Assembly (NCBI GenBank): GCA_963457535.1
Contig: OY734803.1
Span: 1,178,001 to 1,242,000, forward strand
DNA length: 64,000 nucleotides
From: JAHRAW01 sp028066695
Lineage (GTDB): Bacteria; Pseudomonadota; Gammaproteobacteria; Arenicellales; Poriferihabitantaceae
Reading direction: 5' to 3'
The notes under the pieces were generated by a model. The model did no database searches, had not been told where the DNA came from, and worked only from the letters and a program-made list of their open reading frames with translations. Of the stretch, positions 25,708 through 36,049 are shown one piece after another (position 1 is the stretch's first letter; every line of letters begins with the position of its first letter). The position numbers and the translations under genes are program-made.

Positions 25708-27942
25708 ATGCCCGAACGAATTGAAAAACACGGCCTCAGCATAGACCCGGCCCTGCACGCCCTGGTCGGCGGCGAAATCGCCCCGGGAACCGGGGTGGAG
25801 CCGGATGCGTTTTGGCGCGCGCTGGCGAAAATCACCGCGGAGTTGGGGCCGAAGAACCGCGCGCTTTTGGAAAAGCGCGCCGAACTGCAGCGCAAAATTG
25901 ACGACTGGCACCGCGCCCGGCCGGGCATGCCGGACATCGGCGCCTACAAAAAATTCCTGCGCGAAATCGGCTACCTGCTGCCGCCGGGCGAAGACTTTCA
26001 GGCGCGCACCGAAAATGTGGACGACGAAATCGCGCGCATCGCCGGGCCGCAACTGGTGGTGCCGGTGGACAACGCGCGCTACGCGCTGAACGCGGCGAAC
26101 GCGCGGTGGCAGAGTTTGTATGACGCGCTCTACGGCAGCGACGTCATCGCCGAAGTGGAAGGCTGCAAGCGCACCAACAAATACAACCCGGTGCGCGGCG
26201 CGAAAGTCATTCAATACGCGCGCGACTTTCTGGATGACGCGGCGCCGCTGGCGGCCGGCAGCCATTCCTACGCGGTGCGCTACAAAGTCCGCGCGGGAAA
26301 ACTCATCGTGGTCATGGGGGACGGCAGCGAGACCGAACTCGGCTGGCGCGAATGTTTCGCCGGATACCGCGGCGCGCCGGACGAGCCGTCTTCCATTCTG
26401 CTGCGGCACAACAATTTGCACATGGAAATTTGCATCGGCAAGGGCTACTTCATCGGGCGCGGCGACCTCGCCGGCGTTTACGATGTGCGCGTGGAAGCGG
26501 CGATCACCGCGATCATGGACTGCGAGGATTCGGTCGCGGCCGTGGACGCGGCCGACAAAGTGCGCGTCTACCGCAACTGGAACGGGCTGATGAAGGGCGA
26601 CTTGAAAGCCTCGGTAAAAAAAGGCGCGGAAACCATAGAGCGCGAACTGCAGCCCGACCCGGAATTCACCGGCGCCGACGGCGCGCCGCTGCGATTGCGC
26701 GGGCGCAGTCTGATGTTCGTGCGCAATGTCGGCGCGCACATGTACACCGACGCGGCGACGCTGGACGGCGCGGAAATTCCGGAGACTTTTTTGGACGCGA
26801 TGGTCACCTCGCTCGCGGCCAAGCACGACCTGCTCGGCAACGGCCGCTTCCGCAACAGCGAGACCGGCAGCATCTACATCGTCAAACCGAAAATGCACGG
26901 GCCCGAGGAAGTGGAGGCCGCGGTGGAATTGTTCGCGCGCGTGGAAGAGGCGCTCGGTCTCGCGCCGAACACCATCAAGATCGGCGTCATGGACGAGGAG
27001 CGGCGCACCACGGTGAATTTAAAGGCGTGCATTCGCGCCGCGGCCGAGCGCGTGGCGTTCATCAACACCGGCTTCCTCGACCGCACCGGGGACGAAATTC
27101 ACGCCTGCATGGAGGCCGGCGCGGTTCTGCCGAAAGACGGCATGAAAAAAACGCCGTGGCTGCTCGCCTACGAGGACTGGAATGTGGACGCCGGGCTTGC
27201 CGCCGGGCTGCCGGGGCGCGCGCAAATCGGCAAGGGCATGTGGGCCGCGCCGGACAACATGGCGCAAATGATGGAGCAAAAGTTCGCGCATCCGCGCGCC
27301 GGCGCGAACACCGCCTGGGTGCCGTCGCCGTCCGCGGCGGCGCTGCATGCGCTGCATTACCATCATGTTAATGTCGCCTCGCGCCAGCGCGCGCTGGCCG
27401 CGCGCGGCGGCGAACATGCCGGTGAAAATGCCGGCGCGCTGGATGACATCCTGACCATTCCGCTGATGCAAAGCGCGGTCAGCGACGCGCAACTCGCGCG
27501 CGAGTTGGAAAACAACGCGCAGAGCATTCTCGGTTATGTGGTGCGCTGGATCGACCAGGGCATCGGCTGCTCCAAAGTGCCGGACATCGCCGACACCCCG
27601 CTGATGGAGGACCGCGCGACGCTGCGCATCTCCAGCCAGCACATCGCCAACTGGCTGCACCACGGCGTGGTCGGGCGCGAGCAGGTGATTTCTGCATTCC
27701 AAAAAATGGCGGTGGTGGTGGACCGCCAAAACGCCGGCGACCCGAACTACCGCAACATGGCGCCGGACTTTGACGGACTGGCGTTTTCGGCCGCATTGGA
27801 ATTGGTGTTTCGCGGCCGCGAGACCGCCAACGGCTACACCGAGCCGGTGCTGCACGCGCACCGGCGGCAAATGAAAATCAACCGCGACGGGCGCGTGCGC
27901 GCGGCGCAACCCAAAAAGAAAAAAGCGAAAGCGCCGGCCTGA
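25708..27942 (+). CDS. glcB: Malate synthase G
   Basis: Condenses glyoxylate with acetyl-CoA to malate. It has 744 residues, typical of the monomeric G isoform, with MDCEDSVAAVDAADKV, LMFVRNVGAHMYTDA, DEERRTTVNLKACIRAA, FINTGFLDRTGDEIH and GKGMWAAPDNMAQMM. The ATG at 25708 starts the usual MPERIEKHGL-type N-terminus; a TAAAAT -10 at 25656-25661 lies upstream. It is placed directly after the ureide operon, so it takes up the glyoxylate produced by AllA. A basic KKKKAK tail is present. Confidence 0.96.
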   Translation: MPERIEKHGLSIDPALHALVGGEIAPGTGVEPDAFWRALAKITAELGPKNRALLEKRAELQRKIDDWHRARPGMPDIGAYKKFLREIGYLLPPGEDFQARTENVDDEIARIAGPQLVVPVDNARYALNAANARWQSLYDALYGSDVIAEVEGCKRTNKYNPVRGAKVIQYARDFLDDAAPLAAGSHSYAVRYKVRAGKLIVVMGDGSETELGWRECFAGYRGAPDEPSSILLRHNNLHMEICIGKGYFIGRGDLAGVYDVRVEAAITAIMDCEDSVAAVDAADKVRVYRNWNGLMKGDLKASVKKGAETIERELQPDPEFTGADGAPLRLRGRSLMFVRNVGAHMYTDAATLDGAEIPETFLDAMVTSLAAKHDLLGNGRFRNSETGSIYIVKPKMHGPEEVEAAVELFARVEEALGLAPNTIKIGVMDEERRTTVNLKACIRAAAERVAFINTGFLDRTGDEIHACMEAGAVLPKDGMKKTPWLLAYEDWNVDAGLAAGLPGRAQIGKGMWAAPDNMAQMMEQKFAHPRAGANTAWVPSPSAAALHALHYHHVNVASRQRALAARGGEHAGENAGALDDILTIPLMQSAVSDAQLARELENNAQSILGYVVRWIDQGIGCSKVPDIADTPLMEDRATLRISSQHIANWLHHGVVGREQVISAFQKMAVVVDRQNAGDPNYRNMAPDFDGLAFSAALELVFRGRETANGYTEPVLHAHRRQMKINRDGRVRAAQPKKKKAKAPA

Positions 27943-27950
27943 CGCGCTCC

Positions 27951-29573
27951 TTAACTCACCGCGCGGTTTTCAATGTAGCGCACCACATGCATCAGGTCGC
28001 GCACCATGTCCTGGTGAATGGAACTGCTGTCAATGCTGCTGGTTTTGCGCTCGCTCAGGCGGCGGCGGTGGCGGGCGATGCTTTCGCGCCCGAGTTCCAG
28101 CGCGGCTTTGATTTGCCGCCGCGCGGCCTTGCCGCTGGCCTGGCCGCCGGCGGCGAAATCGGTGATGTCCAGTTGAATGACTTTCAGCACTTCGGCGTGC
28201 AGCGCGCGCAACTCCTCCTCGCCCGCGCCGGAAAAGCGCGCGCCGCGCTCCAGCCGCTTGCGCGCGAGGCGCGCCATGTTGTGCGCGACCAAGTCGCCGA
28301 TGTTTTCCATGGTCGCGGCGAAGCGCAGAATTTGATCCAGCGCGGCCTCCACCTCGGCGTCGCCGGCGTGGCGGCGCACTTCGGCGAGGTATCGTTGAAT
28401 CGCCTTGTTGCGCGCATTAATTTCGGAGTCGCGCGCGACAAAGCGGTCAATGTCGGCGCGGTCGCCGGCCTCAAACATGCCGAGCGCGCCGCCGTAAAGC
28501 GCCTCGGTGTTGTCGGCCAGCCGAAACGCCTCGCGCCGCGCGCAGGACAGCGCCTGCTTCGGCTTGTCTATCAGCGCCGGGTCCAGGCCCGCGCCGGGCG
28601 CGATGTCGCGCAGCGGCTCGGCCGGGCCGCGCGGCGCGCTCAGCCGCCGCGCGGCGCGCGCCAGTTGCGCGCCGAACGGAACGAACAAAATCGCGAGCGC
28701 CAGATTAAACGCGAGGTGCGCGTTGATCAAACGCGCGCCGGGCGCGTCTCCGAGCAAATGCAAATTTTCCCCGAGAAAGTCCGCGGCGGCGAGCGCGGCC
28801 GCGCCGAGCGCGGCGCGCATTAAAAAGTTGGCGAGCACCGCGGCGTAACTGTCGCGGTGGCGGCGGCCGACCAGCGACAGCGCGATCAGCCCGGCGCCGA
28901 TGTTCGCGCCGACCACCAAAAACACGAACAGCCGCGCGTCCACCAGTCCGGCGTCGGCGAGCGCGGCGATGATCAGCACCACCGCGACGCTGGAATGCGC
29001 GGCCCAGGTGCAAAGCGCGGCGACCAGCAGCGCGATCCACGGCAGCGCGCCGAGCGCGGCGAGGAGTTCGTCGGGCGGCGCCGACGCGGCGACCGAATGC
29101 CGCAGCATTTGAATCGCGAGCAAAATTAATCCGAGCCCGAACAAAATCCGCCCGAGTTGCCGCTGCCGCCAGGTGCCGCTCAGGCGCGACAGGCCGAGTC
29201 CGGCGCAAAACAAAAGCGGCGGCAAAAACGACAGGTCCAGATAGAGAACGCGCACCGCGATCGCCGAGCCGACATCGGCGCCGAGAATGACCGCGAGCGC
29301 GGCCGCGAGCGGCAGCAGGCCGGCGGCGACCATGGACGAGGTCAGCAAAATCGCCGCGGTCGCGCTTTGCAGCAGCGCCGCGGAAATCACGCCGCTGAAA
29401 AACGCGCGCGCGCGCGAGCCGGTGGCGCCGGAAACCAGCGCGCCGAGGCGGCTTGCATAGGCGCGCTCCACGCCGCGCCGCACCATGTAACTTCCCCACA
29501 ACAGCAGGCAGACGCCGCCGGCGATTCCCAATGCAAATGCCGGGGCGAATGCCGGAGGATTTTGAAAAAACAT
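27951..29573 (-). CDS. Na/Pi cotransporter family protein with PhoU-like tail
   Basis: A 540-residue protein of the NptA/PNaS family. The N-terminal two thirds hold about nine hydrophobic segments in two repeats, each with the Q-S-x-T/S-A type core (LLQSATAAILLTSSM; AHSSVAVVLIIAALA) and GxNxG-like loops (LGADVGSAIAV, VGANIGAGLIAL). The C-terminal ~190 residues are helical, charged and PhoU-like. Phosphate uptake or efflux control is likely from family. It converges on glcB with 8 bases between stops. Confidence 0.88.
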   Translation of the reverse strand: MFFQNPPAFAPAFALGIAGGVCLLLWGSYMVRRGVERAYASRLGALVSGATGSRARAFFSGVISAALLQSATAAILLTSSMVAAGLLPLAAALAVILGADVGSAIAVRVLYLDLSFLPPLLFCAGLGLSRLSGTWRQRQLGRILFGLGLILLAIQMLRHSVAASAPPDELLAALGALPWIALLVAALCTWAAHSSVAVVLIIAALADAGLVDARLFVFLVVGANIGAGLIALSLVGRRHRDSYAAVLANFLMRAALGAAALAAADFLGENLHLLGDAPGARLINAHLAFNLALAILFVPFGAQLARAARRLSAPRGPAEPLRDIAPGAGLDPALIDKPKQALSCARREAFRLADNTEALYGGALGMFEAGDRADIDRFVARDSEINARNKAIQRYLAEVRRHAGDAEVEAALDQILRFAATMENIGDLVAHNMARLARKRLERGARFSGAGEEELRALHAEVLKVIQLDITDFAAGGQASGKAARRQIKAALELGRESIARHRRRLSERKTSSIDSSSIHQDMVRDLMHVVRYIENRAVS

Positions 29574-29631
29574 GCCGGGCGTTAGCGCGGCGCAAGTGCG
29601 CGCATTTTTTTATCTGCGCGCGCGGGCATGC

Positions 29632-30678
29632 TCATTCCTCTTCGGGCTCCGGGTCAAACAGCGATTTCCATTTCTCCAAAATGCGCGCGCGGTTTTTCGC
29701 GGCGAATTCAAAGTCGTTCTCTATCAACTTGGAGCGCGCCTCCGGCGGAAAGTTCCGCACCGGCCGCGCCGCGCCTTTGGAGGCGACTATCGCGTTCGTC
29801 TGGTTGTAGACGCGCATCGCCCGGCCGCTGACCGCCCAGTCCAACAGCCGCTTCGCGGCCTCCAATTTGCCGGTGCCTCGGACGATGGCGGCGGCGTCCA
29901 CCTCCCAGCCGGCGAACTCGCTCGGGATGATGACTTCAATCGGCGCGCCGCGCGTTTTCAAGCGCGCGGCGTGGTGCGCGTGGGAAATGCCGATGGGAAG
30001 TTCGCCCGAGGCGACCAGCGTGCACGGCTGCGAGCCGGAGTCGGTGTAGCGCGCGATGTTTTCGTGCAGCGCGTCCATGTAATCCCAGCCGGCGGTTTCG
30101 CCGAACATTTGAATCCACGCGGAAACATCCAGATAGCCGGCCGCGGACGAAACCGGATTCGGCATGGCGATCAGCCCCTCATACGCCGGCCTGGTCAAAT
30201 CCTTCCACGAGCGCGGCGCGCGCAACTCCAGTTTTTTTCCCTCCGCGGTGTTGTAACAAACCGCCGAGACGCGCGCGTTCATGCCAACCCAGTTCGGCGG
30301 CGAGGCGCGGTCGTAAAATTTCGGGTCCAGGTTTGCAATCCCGGCCGGGCGGTAGGGCAGCGTGATGCCCGCGGATTTCAGCGCCAGCAACGAAGTCGCG
30401 GCCAGGCCCCAGACGACATCGGCGCGCCGGCTGTTTCTCTCGGCGAGCAGGCGGGAGGTGATGACGCCGGTGGTTCCGCGCACCCATTTGATGTTGATGT
30501 CGGGGTGGTCGCGGTTGAGCGCGGCCGCGTATCGTTTCAGGTCCTCGGTCTCCACCGCGGTATAGACGGTCAAATCCACCGCGTTCGCCGCGCCCGCCAT
30601 GCCGAATGCCAGCAGCAGCGCGGATGCGGCCGGCCGCCAAAATTTGCAGGCGGGGGATTTGCGTGCGGAGGGTTTCAT
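29632..30678 (-). CDS. Periplasmic binding protein, 2-aminoethylphosphonate/Fe(III) type
   Basis: A 348-residue binding protein with a Sec signal peptide ending AGAANA. The mature part reads DLTVYTAVETEDLKRY, INIKWVRGTTGVITSRLLAE, ADVVWGLAATSLLAL, MPNPVSSAAGYLDVSAW and ARYTDSGSQPCTLVASGE. This pattern is closest, from memory, to PhnS-type 2-aminoethylphosphonate binding proteins; iron(III)-binding FutA/AfuA relatives are the alternative. No cognate ATPase or permease lies in the window, so it is an orphan here. The ATG at 30678 gives the normal signal peptide. It is divergent from the livJ-like gene. Confidence 0.8.
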   Translation of the reverse strand: MKPSARKSPACKFWRPAASALLLAFGMAGAANAVDLTVYTAVETEDLKRYAAALNRDHPDINIKWVRGTTGVITSRLLAERNSRRADVVWGLAATSLLALKSAGITLPYRPAGIANLDPKFYDRASPPNWVGMNARVSAVCYNTAEGKKLELRAPRSWKDLTRPAYEGLIAMPNPVSSAAGYLDVSAWIQMFGETAGWDYMDALHENIARYTDSGSQPCTLVASGELPIGISHAHHAARLKTRGAPIEVIIPSEFAGWEVDAAAIVRGTGKLEAAKRLLDWAVSGRAMRVYNQTNAIVASKGAARPVRNFPPEARSKLIENDFEFAAKNRARILEKWKSLFDPEPEEE

Positions 30679-30703
30679 TGCGGCGCGGTCAATTTTGCCG
30701 GCC

Positions 30704-30737
30704 AGTATAGCGCATTCGCGCGCGCATGCGCTATACT
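30704..30737. promoter_or_regulatory. Divergent -10 boxes of two binding-protein genes
   Basis: TATACT on the minus strand at 30709-30704 (toward the phosphonate-type binding protein) and TATACT on the plus strand at 30732-30737 (toward the livJ-like gene). Both sit in GCTATACT/CGCTATACT context. -35 elements are poor on both sides. Confidence 0.5.
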
Positions 30738-30795
30738 TCCGCGCCCGCCGCGCCGCGCGCGGCTTCGCATCCACTTATCCACCAGAGACCCAACC

Positions 30796-31998
30796 ATGAA
30801 TATTTCCCGCAAAACCTTCCGCGCCTGCGCGCTCGGCGCCGCGATGGCGGCGGCCCTGTCCGCGCCGGCGCATTCGCAAGACATCAAAGTCGGCATCCTG
30901 CTCGGCTTCACCGGGCCGATTGAGACGCTCACCCCGGGCATGGCCGACAGCGCCGAACTGGCGATGCGCGAGGCCTCCAACTCCGGCAACCTGCTCGGCG
31001 GCAAAAAAGTGGAGGCGGTTCGCGCCGACTCCACCTGCACCGACGCCGCCGCGGCCACCGCGGCCGCAGAGCGGCTGGTCACGGCCGAGCGCGTCGCCGC
31101 CATCATGGGCGCCGACTGCAGCGGCGTCACCACCGCGGTCGCCAACAATGTCGCGGTGCCGAACGGCGTGGTCATGGTTTCGCCGTCGGCGACTTCGCCG
31201 GCGCTTTCCACCATTGCCGACAACGGCTACTTCCACCGCACCGCGCCGTCCGACTCGCGCCAGGGGCAGGTGCTGGCGAAAGTGCTGCGCGACCGCGGAA
31301 TTAAAACCGTCGCGGTCACCTACACCAACAACGACTACGGCAAGGGCCTGTCCGAGTCTTTCTCCGACGCCTTCACCAAAAGCGGCGGCAAGGTCGCGAT
31401 CAAGGCCGCGCACGAAGACGGCAAGGCCGATTACTCGGCCGAAGTCGCCGCGCTCGCGGCCTCGGGCGCGAAGCACCTCGCGGTGTTCGGCTATGTCGAC
31501 CAGGGCGGCAAGGGCATCATTCAGGCCTCGCTGGACGCCGACGCGTTTTCACAGTTCATTCTGGCGGACGGCATGATCGGCAAATCGCTGATTGAGGCGA
31601 TCGGCGACGACCTGAACGGCACCATCGGCACGCTGCCCGGCGGCGCGGCCGGCGCCGAGAAGTTTCTGGACTACGCCCGCGCAAACGGCGTGGACGGCGA
31701 CGGCCCGTTCCGCGCCGAGTCCTACGACGCGGCCGCGATTTTGATGCTGGCGATGCAGGCGGCGCGCACCACCGACCGCGCGTCAATTCGCCGGCAGATG
31801 ATGAAAGTCGCCAACGCCCCCGGCACCAAGGTCGGCGTCGGCCAGATCGGCAGCGCGCTGAAAATCCTGGCGGCCGGCGGCGATGTGGACTATGTCGGCG
31901 CGACCAATGTTGAATTCAACGAAGTCGGCGAAGTATTCGGCTCTTACAAAGAGTTGGAAGTCGGCGGCGGCGAGTTCAAGACGGTGCGCGTGCGCTAA
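30796..31998 (+). CDS. livJ: Branched-chain amino acid/amide ABC transporter substrate-binding protein
   Basis: Periplasmic binding protein of 400 residues (Peripla_BP_6). A signal peptide ends SAPAHS, followed by QDIKVGILLGFTGPIETL, ADSTCTDAAAATAAAERL, VAAIMGADCSGVTTAVANN, VTYTNNDYGKGLSESF and FRAESYDAAAILMLAMQAA. It stands alone on the plus strand but converges with the livGFHM operon, overlapping the last permease gene by 4 bp, so it is surely its partner. The ligand (Leu/Ile/Val, another amino acid, urea or an amide) cannot be fixed from sequence; the symbol marks family only. Confidence 0.88.
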   Translation: MNISRKTFRACALGAAMAAALSAPAHSQDIKVGILLGFTGPIETLTPGMADSAELAMREASNSGNLLGGKKVEAVRADSTCTDAAAATAAAERLVTAERVAAIMGADCSGVTTAVANNVAVPNGVVMVSPSATSPALSTIADNGYFHRTAPSDSRQGQVLAKVLRDRGIKTVAVTYTNNDYGKGLSESFSDAFTKSGGKVAIKAAHEDGKADYSAEVAALAASGAKHLAVFGYVDQGGKGIIQASLDADAFSQFILADGMIGKSLIEAIGDDLNGTIGTLPGGAAGAEKFLDYARANGVDGDGPFRAESYDAAAILMLAMQAARTTDRASIRRQMMKVANAPGTKVGVGQIGSALKILAAGGDVDYVGATNVEFNEVGEVFGSYKELEVGGGEFKTVRVR

Positions 31999-33443
31999 AC
32001 GCGCGCCGCGGAATCCGGCGGCGGCATTTTTGTTTTCGTGCCCGCCGCCGCCGGGCTTTCGCCCACTTTCCCGCCCGCTTTTTTCGCGCGGCCTCCCCCG
32101 GCCGTCTCCGGCAGGATGCCGCCGGGCGAAAAACGCATCACCAGAAGCAGCACCAGCCCCATCAGGAACAGCCGCATGTGCTGCGCGTTGTCCATTAAAT
32201 GCGCGCGCAGCGCGTTCTCGCCGAACGGGGCGGTGAGGTTGTCTATCAGCCACAAACCGGCCGGCTCGGCTTCCACCCATACAAACCACACCAAAAATCC
32301 GCCGAGCACCGCGCCGAGGTTGCTGCCGGAGCCGCCGACTATGACCATGACCCAGATGAGGAAGGTGAAGCGCAGCGGGTGGTAGGTGCCGGGCGTGAAT
32401 TGCCCGTCCAGCGTGGTCAGCATCGCGCCGCCGATGCCGATGACCGCCGAGCCGAGGATGAACACCTGCAGGTGGCGCGCGGTGATGTTCTTGCCCATCG
32501 CGCCGGCCGAGATTTCGTTGTCGCGAATGGCGCGCATCATCCGCCCCCACGGCGAGTTGAGCGCGGTGGCGCTGAGCGCGAGCAATGCCGCGAGCACCGC
32601 GGCGAACAGGCCGGCGTAGCAGAGTTTGACGAACAAACTGGAATAGTCAATGACCAGTTGCTGCAATGCGGCGGCGCGCTCGGCCGACGGCAATGCGGCC
32701 AGTTCGGAGGCGTTGAAGGATTCCACGCGGCGCACAAACCAGTCGGTCTGCTGCAGGTTCACTTCATACGGAACCGGGCGCGACAGCCCGGTCACATTTT
32801 TCACGCCGCGCGCCAGCCAGTCTTCGTTCTTCAAAACCGCAACGATGATTTCGGCGATGCCGAGCGTGGCGATGGCGAGGTAATCGGAGCGCAGTCCGAG
32901 CGCGACCTTGCCGACCAGCCAGGCCGCGCCGGCCGCGAACGCGCCGCCGGCCGCCCAGGCGAACAGCACCGGCAGGCCGAGGCCGCCGAGGTTGCCGTGC
33001 TTTGCCGGGTTGAGCGCCTCTATGGCCGCGGTCGCCGGCGCGTAGAAATACCGCGCGATGACGCACCCGATGAACAGCGCCGCAACGACCGCGGCGAAGC
33101 GCGCGCCGCCGGCCGGCATGCGCCGGCGCAACGCGAGCGCGGCCGCAATGGTCGCGGCGAAGATTCCGGCGGCAACCAGCAAGCGCGCGCCGCCGGCCTG
33201 CCATGCGCCGGCCACCGGCGCGCTTGACACCAGCACCGCGGCCAGGCCGCCGAGCGCGGCGAAGCCCATCACGCCGGCGTTGAACAGCCCGGCGTAGCCC
33301 CATTGAATGTTGACGCCGAGCGACATGACCGCCGAGATCAGGCACAGATTCAAAATCGCCAGCGCCAGCGACCACGACTGCATCACGCCGACCAGCGCGA
33401 GCAATGCGGCCATCAGCGAAAACGCCAGCGCGGCGCGGCTCAC
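31995..33443 (-). CDS. livM: Branched-chain amino acid-type ABC permease, LivM-like
   Basis: A permease of 482 residues with the family core GVNIQWGYAGLFNAGVMGFA, SDYLAIATLGIAEIIVAVL and MTTLDGQFTPGTYHPL-type loops. It is longer than usual because of an extracytoplasmic loop of about 90 residues (GLSRPVPYEVNLQQTDWFVR onward) and an Ala/Lys-rich cytoplasmic tail. The GTG start at 33443 overlaps the livH stop by 4 bp; upstream in-frame codons would bury it in livH. It is the last gene of livG-F-H-M. Confidence 0.88.
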   Translation of the reverse strand: MSRAALAFSLMAALLALVGVMQSWSLALAILNLCLISAVMSLGVNIQWGYAGLFNAGVMGFAALGGLAAVLVSSAPVAGAWQAGGARLLVAAGIFAATIAAALALRRRMPAGGARFAAVVAALFIGCVIARYFYAPATAAIEALNPAKHGNLGGLGLPVLFAWAAGGAFAAGAAWLVGKVALGLRSDYLAIATLGIAEIIVAVLKNEDWLARGVKNVTGLSRPVPYEVNLQQTDWFVRRVESFNASELAALPSAERAAALQQLVIDYSSLFVKLCYAGLFAAVLAALLALSATALNSPWGRMMRAIRDNEISAGAMGKNITARHLQVFILGSAVIGIGGAMLTTLDGQFTPGTYHPLRFTFLIWVMVIVGGSGSNLGAVLGGFLVWFVWVEAEPAGLWLIDNLTAPFGENALRAHLMDNAQHMRLFLMGLVLLLVMRFSPGGILPETAGGGRAKKAGGKVGESPAAAGTKTKMPPPDSAARV

Positions 33444-34453
33444 AGCGTCCTCCCGCGGAAAATTCCGGTCGGGCGCACCAGCAGCACCACCACCAAAATG
33501 ATGAACGACACCGCGAACTTGTAATCGGTCGACAACAACTGCATCAACCCCTGCGGCTCCCACGCGGCCGGCAGCAGGTAGGCGAAGAATTTTTTATACG
33601 CGTAAGTGACGGTCACTTCGGAAAAGGCGATAACAAAACCGCCGGCAATCGCGCCGGCCGGCTGGCCGATGCCGCCGACTATCGCCGCGGCGAACATCGG
33701 CAGAAGCAGTTGAAAATAGGTGAACGGCTTGAAACTTTTGTCCAGGCCGTAAAGCGTGCCGGCGATCGCCGCGAGCGCGGCGACCAGCGTCCAGGTCACC
33801 ATGACCACGCGCCCCGGGTCAATCCCCGACAGCAGCGCGAGTTCCTCGTTGTCGGCGAACGCGCGCATCGCCTTGCCGGTGCGGGTGCGCTGCAAAAACC
33901 AAAACAGCGCGGCGACCAGCGCGGCGGCGATGACGATGGTCATGCCCTGCGAGACTTTTATGGTCAGCCCCTCGCTCAGCCCGGTGTATTCCTTGAAGTC
34001 GCGCGCGCGCATGATGAAGCGCGCGCCGTCGGCGAATTGGCGGTCGTCGGGCCCGATGACAAAGCGGACGATGCCGTTCACCATGAACATCACGCCGACC
34101 GAGGCGATGACGAACACCACCGGCGGGCTGGAGCGGCGGCGGTAGTAGCGGTACACCGCGCGGTCAAAACCGATGCAAAGCAGCGCGGTCGCGGCGATGC
34201 CGAAAGGCAGGGCGAGCAGCGCGGTCGGCAGCGGCGCGATGCCGACGCCGGCCGACTGCAGCCACCAAGTGGCGAGCATGGTCGCCATCGCGCCGAACGC
34301 CATGGTGTCGCCGTGCGCGAAATTGGAAAAGCGCAGCACGCCGTAGACCAGCGTGATGCCGAGCGCGCCCAACGCGAGTTGCGAGCCGTAGGAGAGCGCC
34401 GGCACCAGCACGAAGTTGGCGAGCAAGATCAGCGCGTTCAAAAGGTCGGTCAT
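33440..34453 (-). CDS. livH: Branched-chain amino acid-type ABC permease, LivH-like
   Basis: A 337-residue membrane permease with LGALGITLVYGVLRFSNFAHGDTMAFGA (the family's N-terminal signature), VIASVGVMFMVNGIVRF and MFAAAIVGGIGQPAGAIAGG. It starts directly after the livF stop and overlaps livM by 4 bp. It forms the membrane heterodimer with LivM. Confidence 0.92.
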   Translation of the reverse strand: MTDLLNALILLANFVLVPALSYGSQLALGALGITLVYGVLRFSNFAHGDTMAFGAMATMLATWWLQSAGVGIAPLPTALLALPFGIAATALLCIGFDRAVYRYYRRRSSPPVVFVIASVGVMFMVNGIVRFVIGPDDRQFADGARFIMRARDFKEYTGLSEGLTIKVSQGMTIVIAAALVAALFWFLQRTRTGKAMRAFADNEELALLSGIDPGRVVMVTWTLVAALAAIAGTLYGLDKSFKPFTYFQLLLPMFAAAIVGGIGQPAGAIAGGFVIAFSEVTVTYAYKKFFAYLLPAAWEPQGLMQLLSTDYKFAVSFIILVVVLLVRPTGIFRGRTL

Positions 34454-35154
<701 letters not shown>

Positions 35155-35158
<4 letters not shown>

Positions 35159-36018
35159 GCGCCGGTTCCGGAGGTTTTCATGGAGGTTTTTCCGCCGGAC
35201 TTTTTCGCGGAGGTTTTTGTTCCGGGATTTTCCGCGGAACTTTTCGCGGGAGTTTTATTTTTGATTCCGCGCCCGAGGTAGGCCTCTATGACCCGCTCAT
35301 CGGCGCGCACTTCGGCGGCGCTGCCTTCGGCGAGCACCGCGCCTTCGGTCATGACGATCACCGGGTCGCACATGCGGCTGATGAATTCCATGTCGTGCTC
35401 AATCATGCAGAAAGTGTAGCCGCGTTCGCGGTTCATTCGAAAAATCGCGTCGCCGATGTCTTTGAGGAGAACGCGGTTTACGCCGGCGCCGACTTCGTCC
35501 AGCAGCACGACTTTTGCGCCGGTCATCATGGTGCGCCCGAGTTCCAGCAGTTTTTTCTGGCCGCCGGAGAGATTGCCGGCGAGTTCCCCGGCGACCGCGC
35601 CGAGGTTTAAAAATTCCACGACCGATTCGGCGCGCGCGCGAATTTCCCCGTCCTGGCGCATCACCAGCGGCCGCCGCAACCACGGGTTCGGCAGTTTTTC
35701 GCCGGCCTGCGCGGGCGGCACCATCATAAAATTCTCCAGCACCGTCAGCCGCGAAAACTCGTGCGCGATTTGAAAGGTGCGCAAAAGTCCCTTGGAAAAC
35801 AGCTGGTGCGGCGGCAGTCCGGTGATATCCTCGCCGTCCAGAAAAATCGCGCCGGAATCCGGCGCGTACACGCCGGCGATGATGTTGAACAGCGTGGTCT
35901 TGCCGGCGCCGTTCGGCCCGATCAGCCCGGTGATCGCGCCGCTTTTGATTTCCAAACTGGCGTTGTCCACGGCTTTCAGGCCGCCGAAATGTTTGCAGAC
36001 GGATTGGACGCGGATCAT
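35155..36018 (-). CDS. livG: Branched-chain amino acid-type ABC ATPase, LivG-like
   Basis: A 287-residue ATPase: Walker A GPNGAGKTTLFNI, signature LSGGQKKLLELGR, a Walker B region VVLLDEVGAGVNRV and the H-loop MIEHDMEFISRMCDPV. Residues 253-287 form an extra Lys/Ser/Thr/Gly-rich tail not expected in LivG, encoded by imperfectly repeated bases. It is the first gene of the operon; the ATG at 36018 is 31 bases from the NUDIX gene stop, so the two may share a transcript. Confidence 0.93.
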
Positions 36019-36049
36019 TAATGGTTGCCGGTTTTTTTAATTAATGCGT

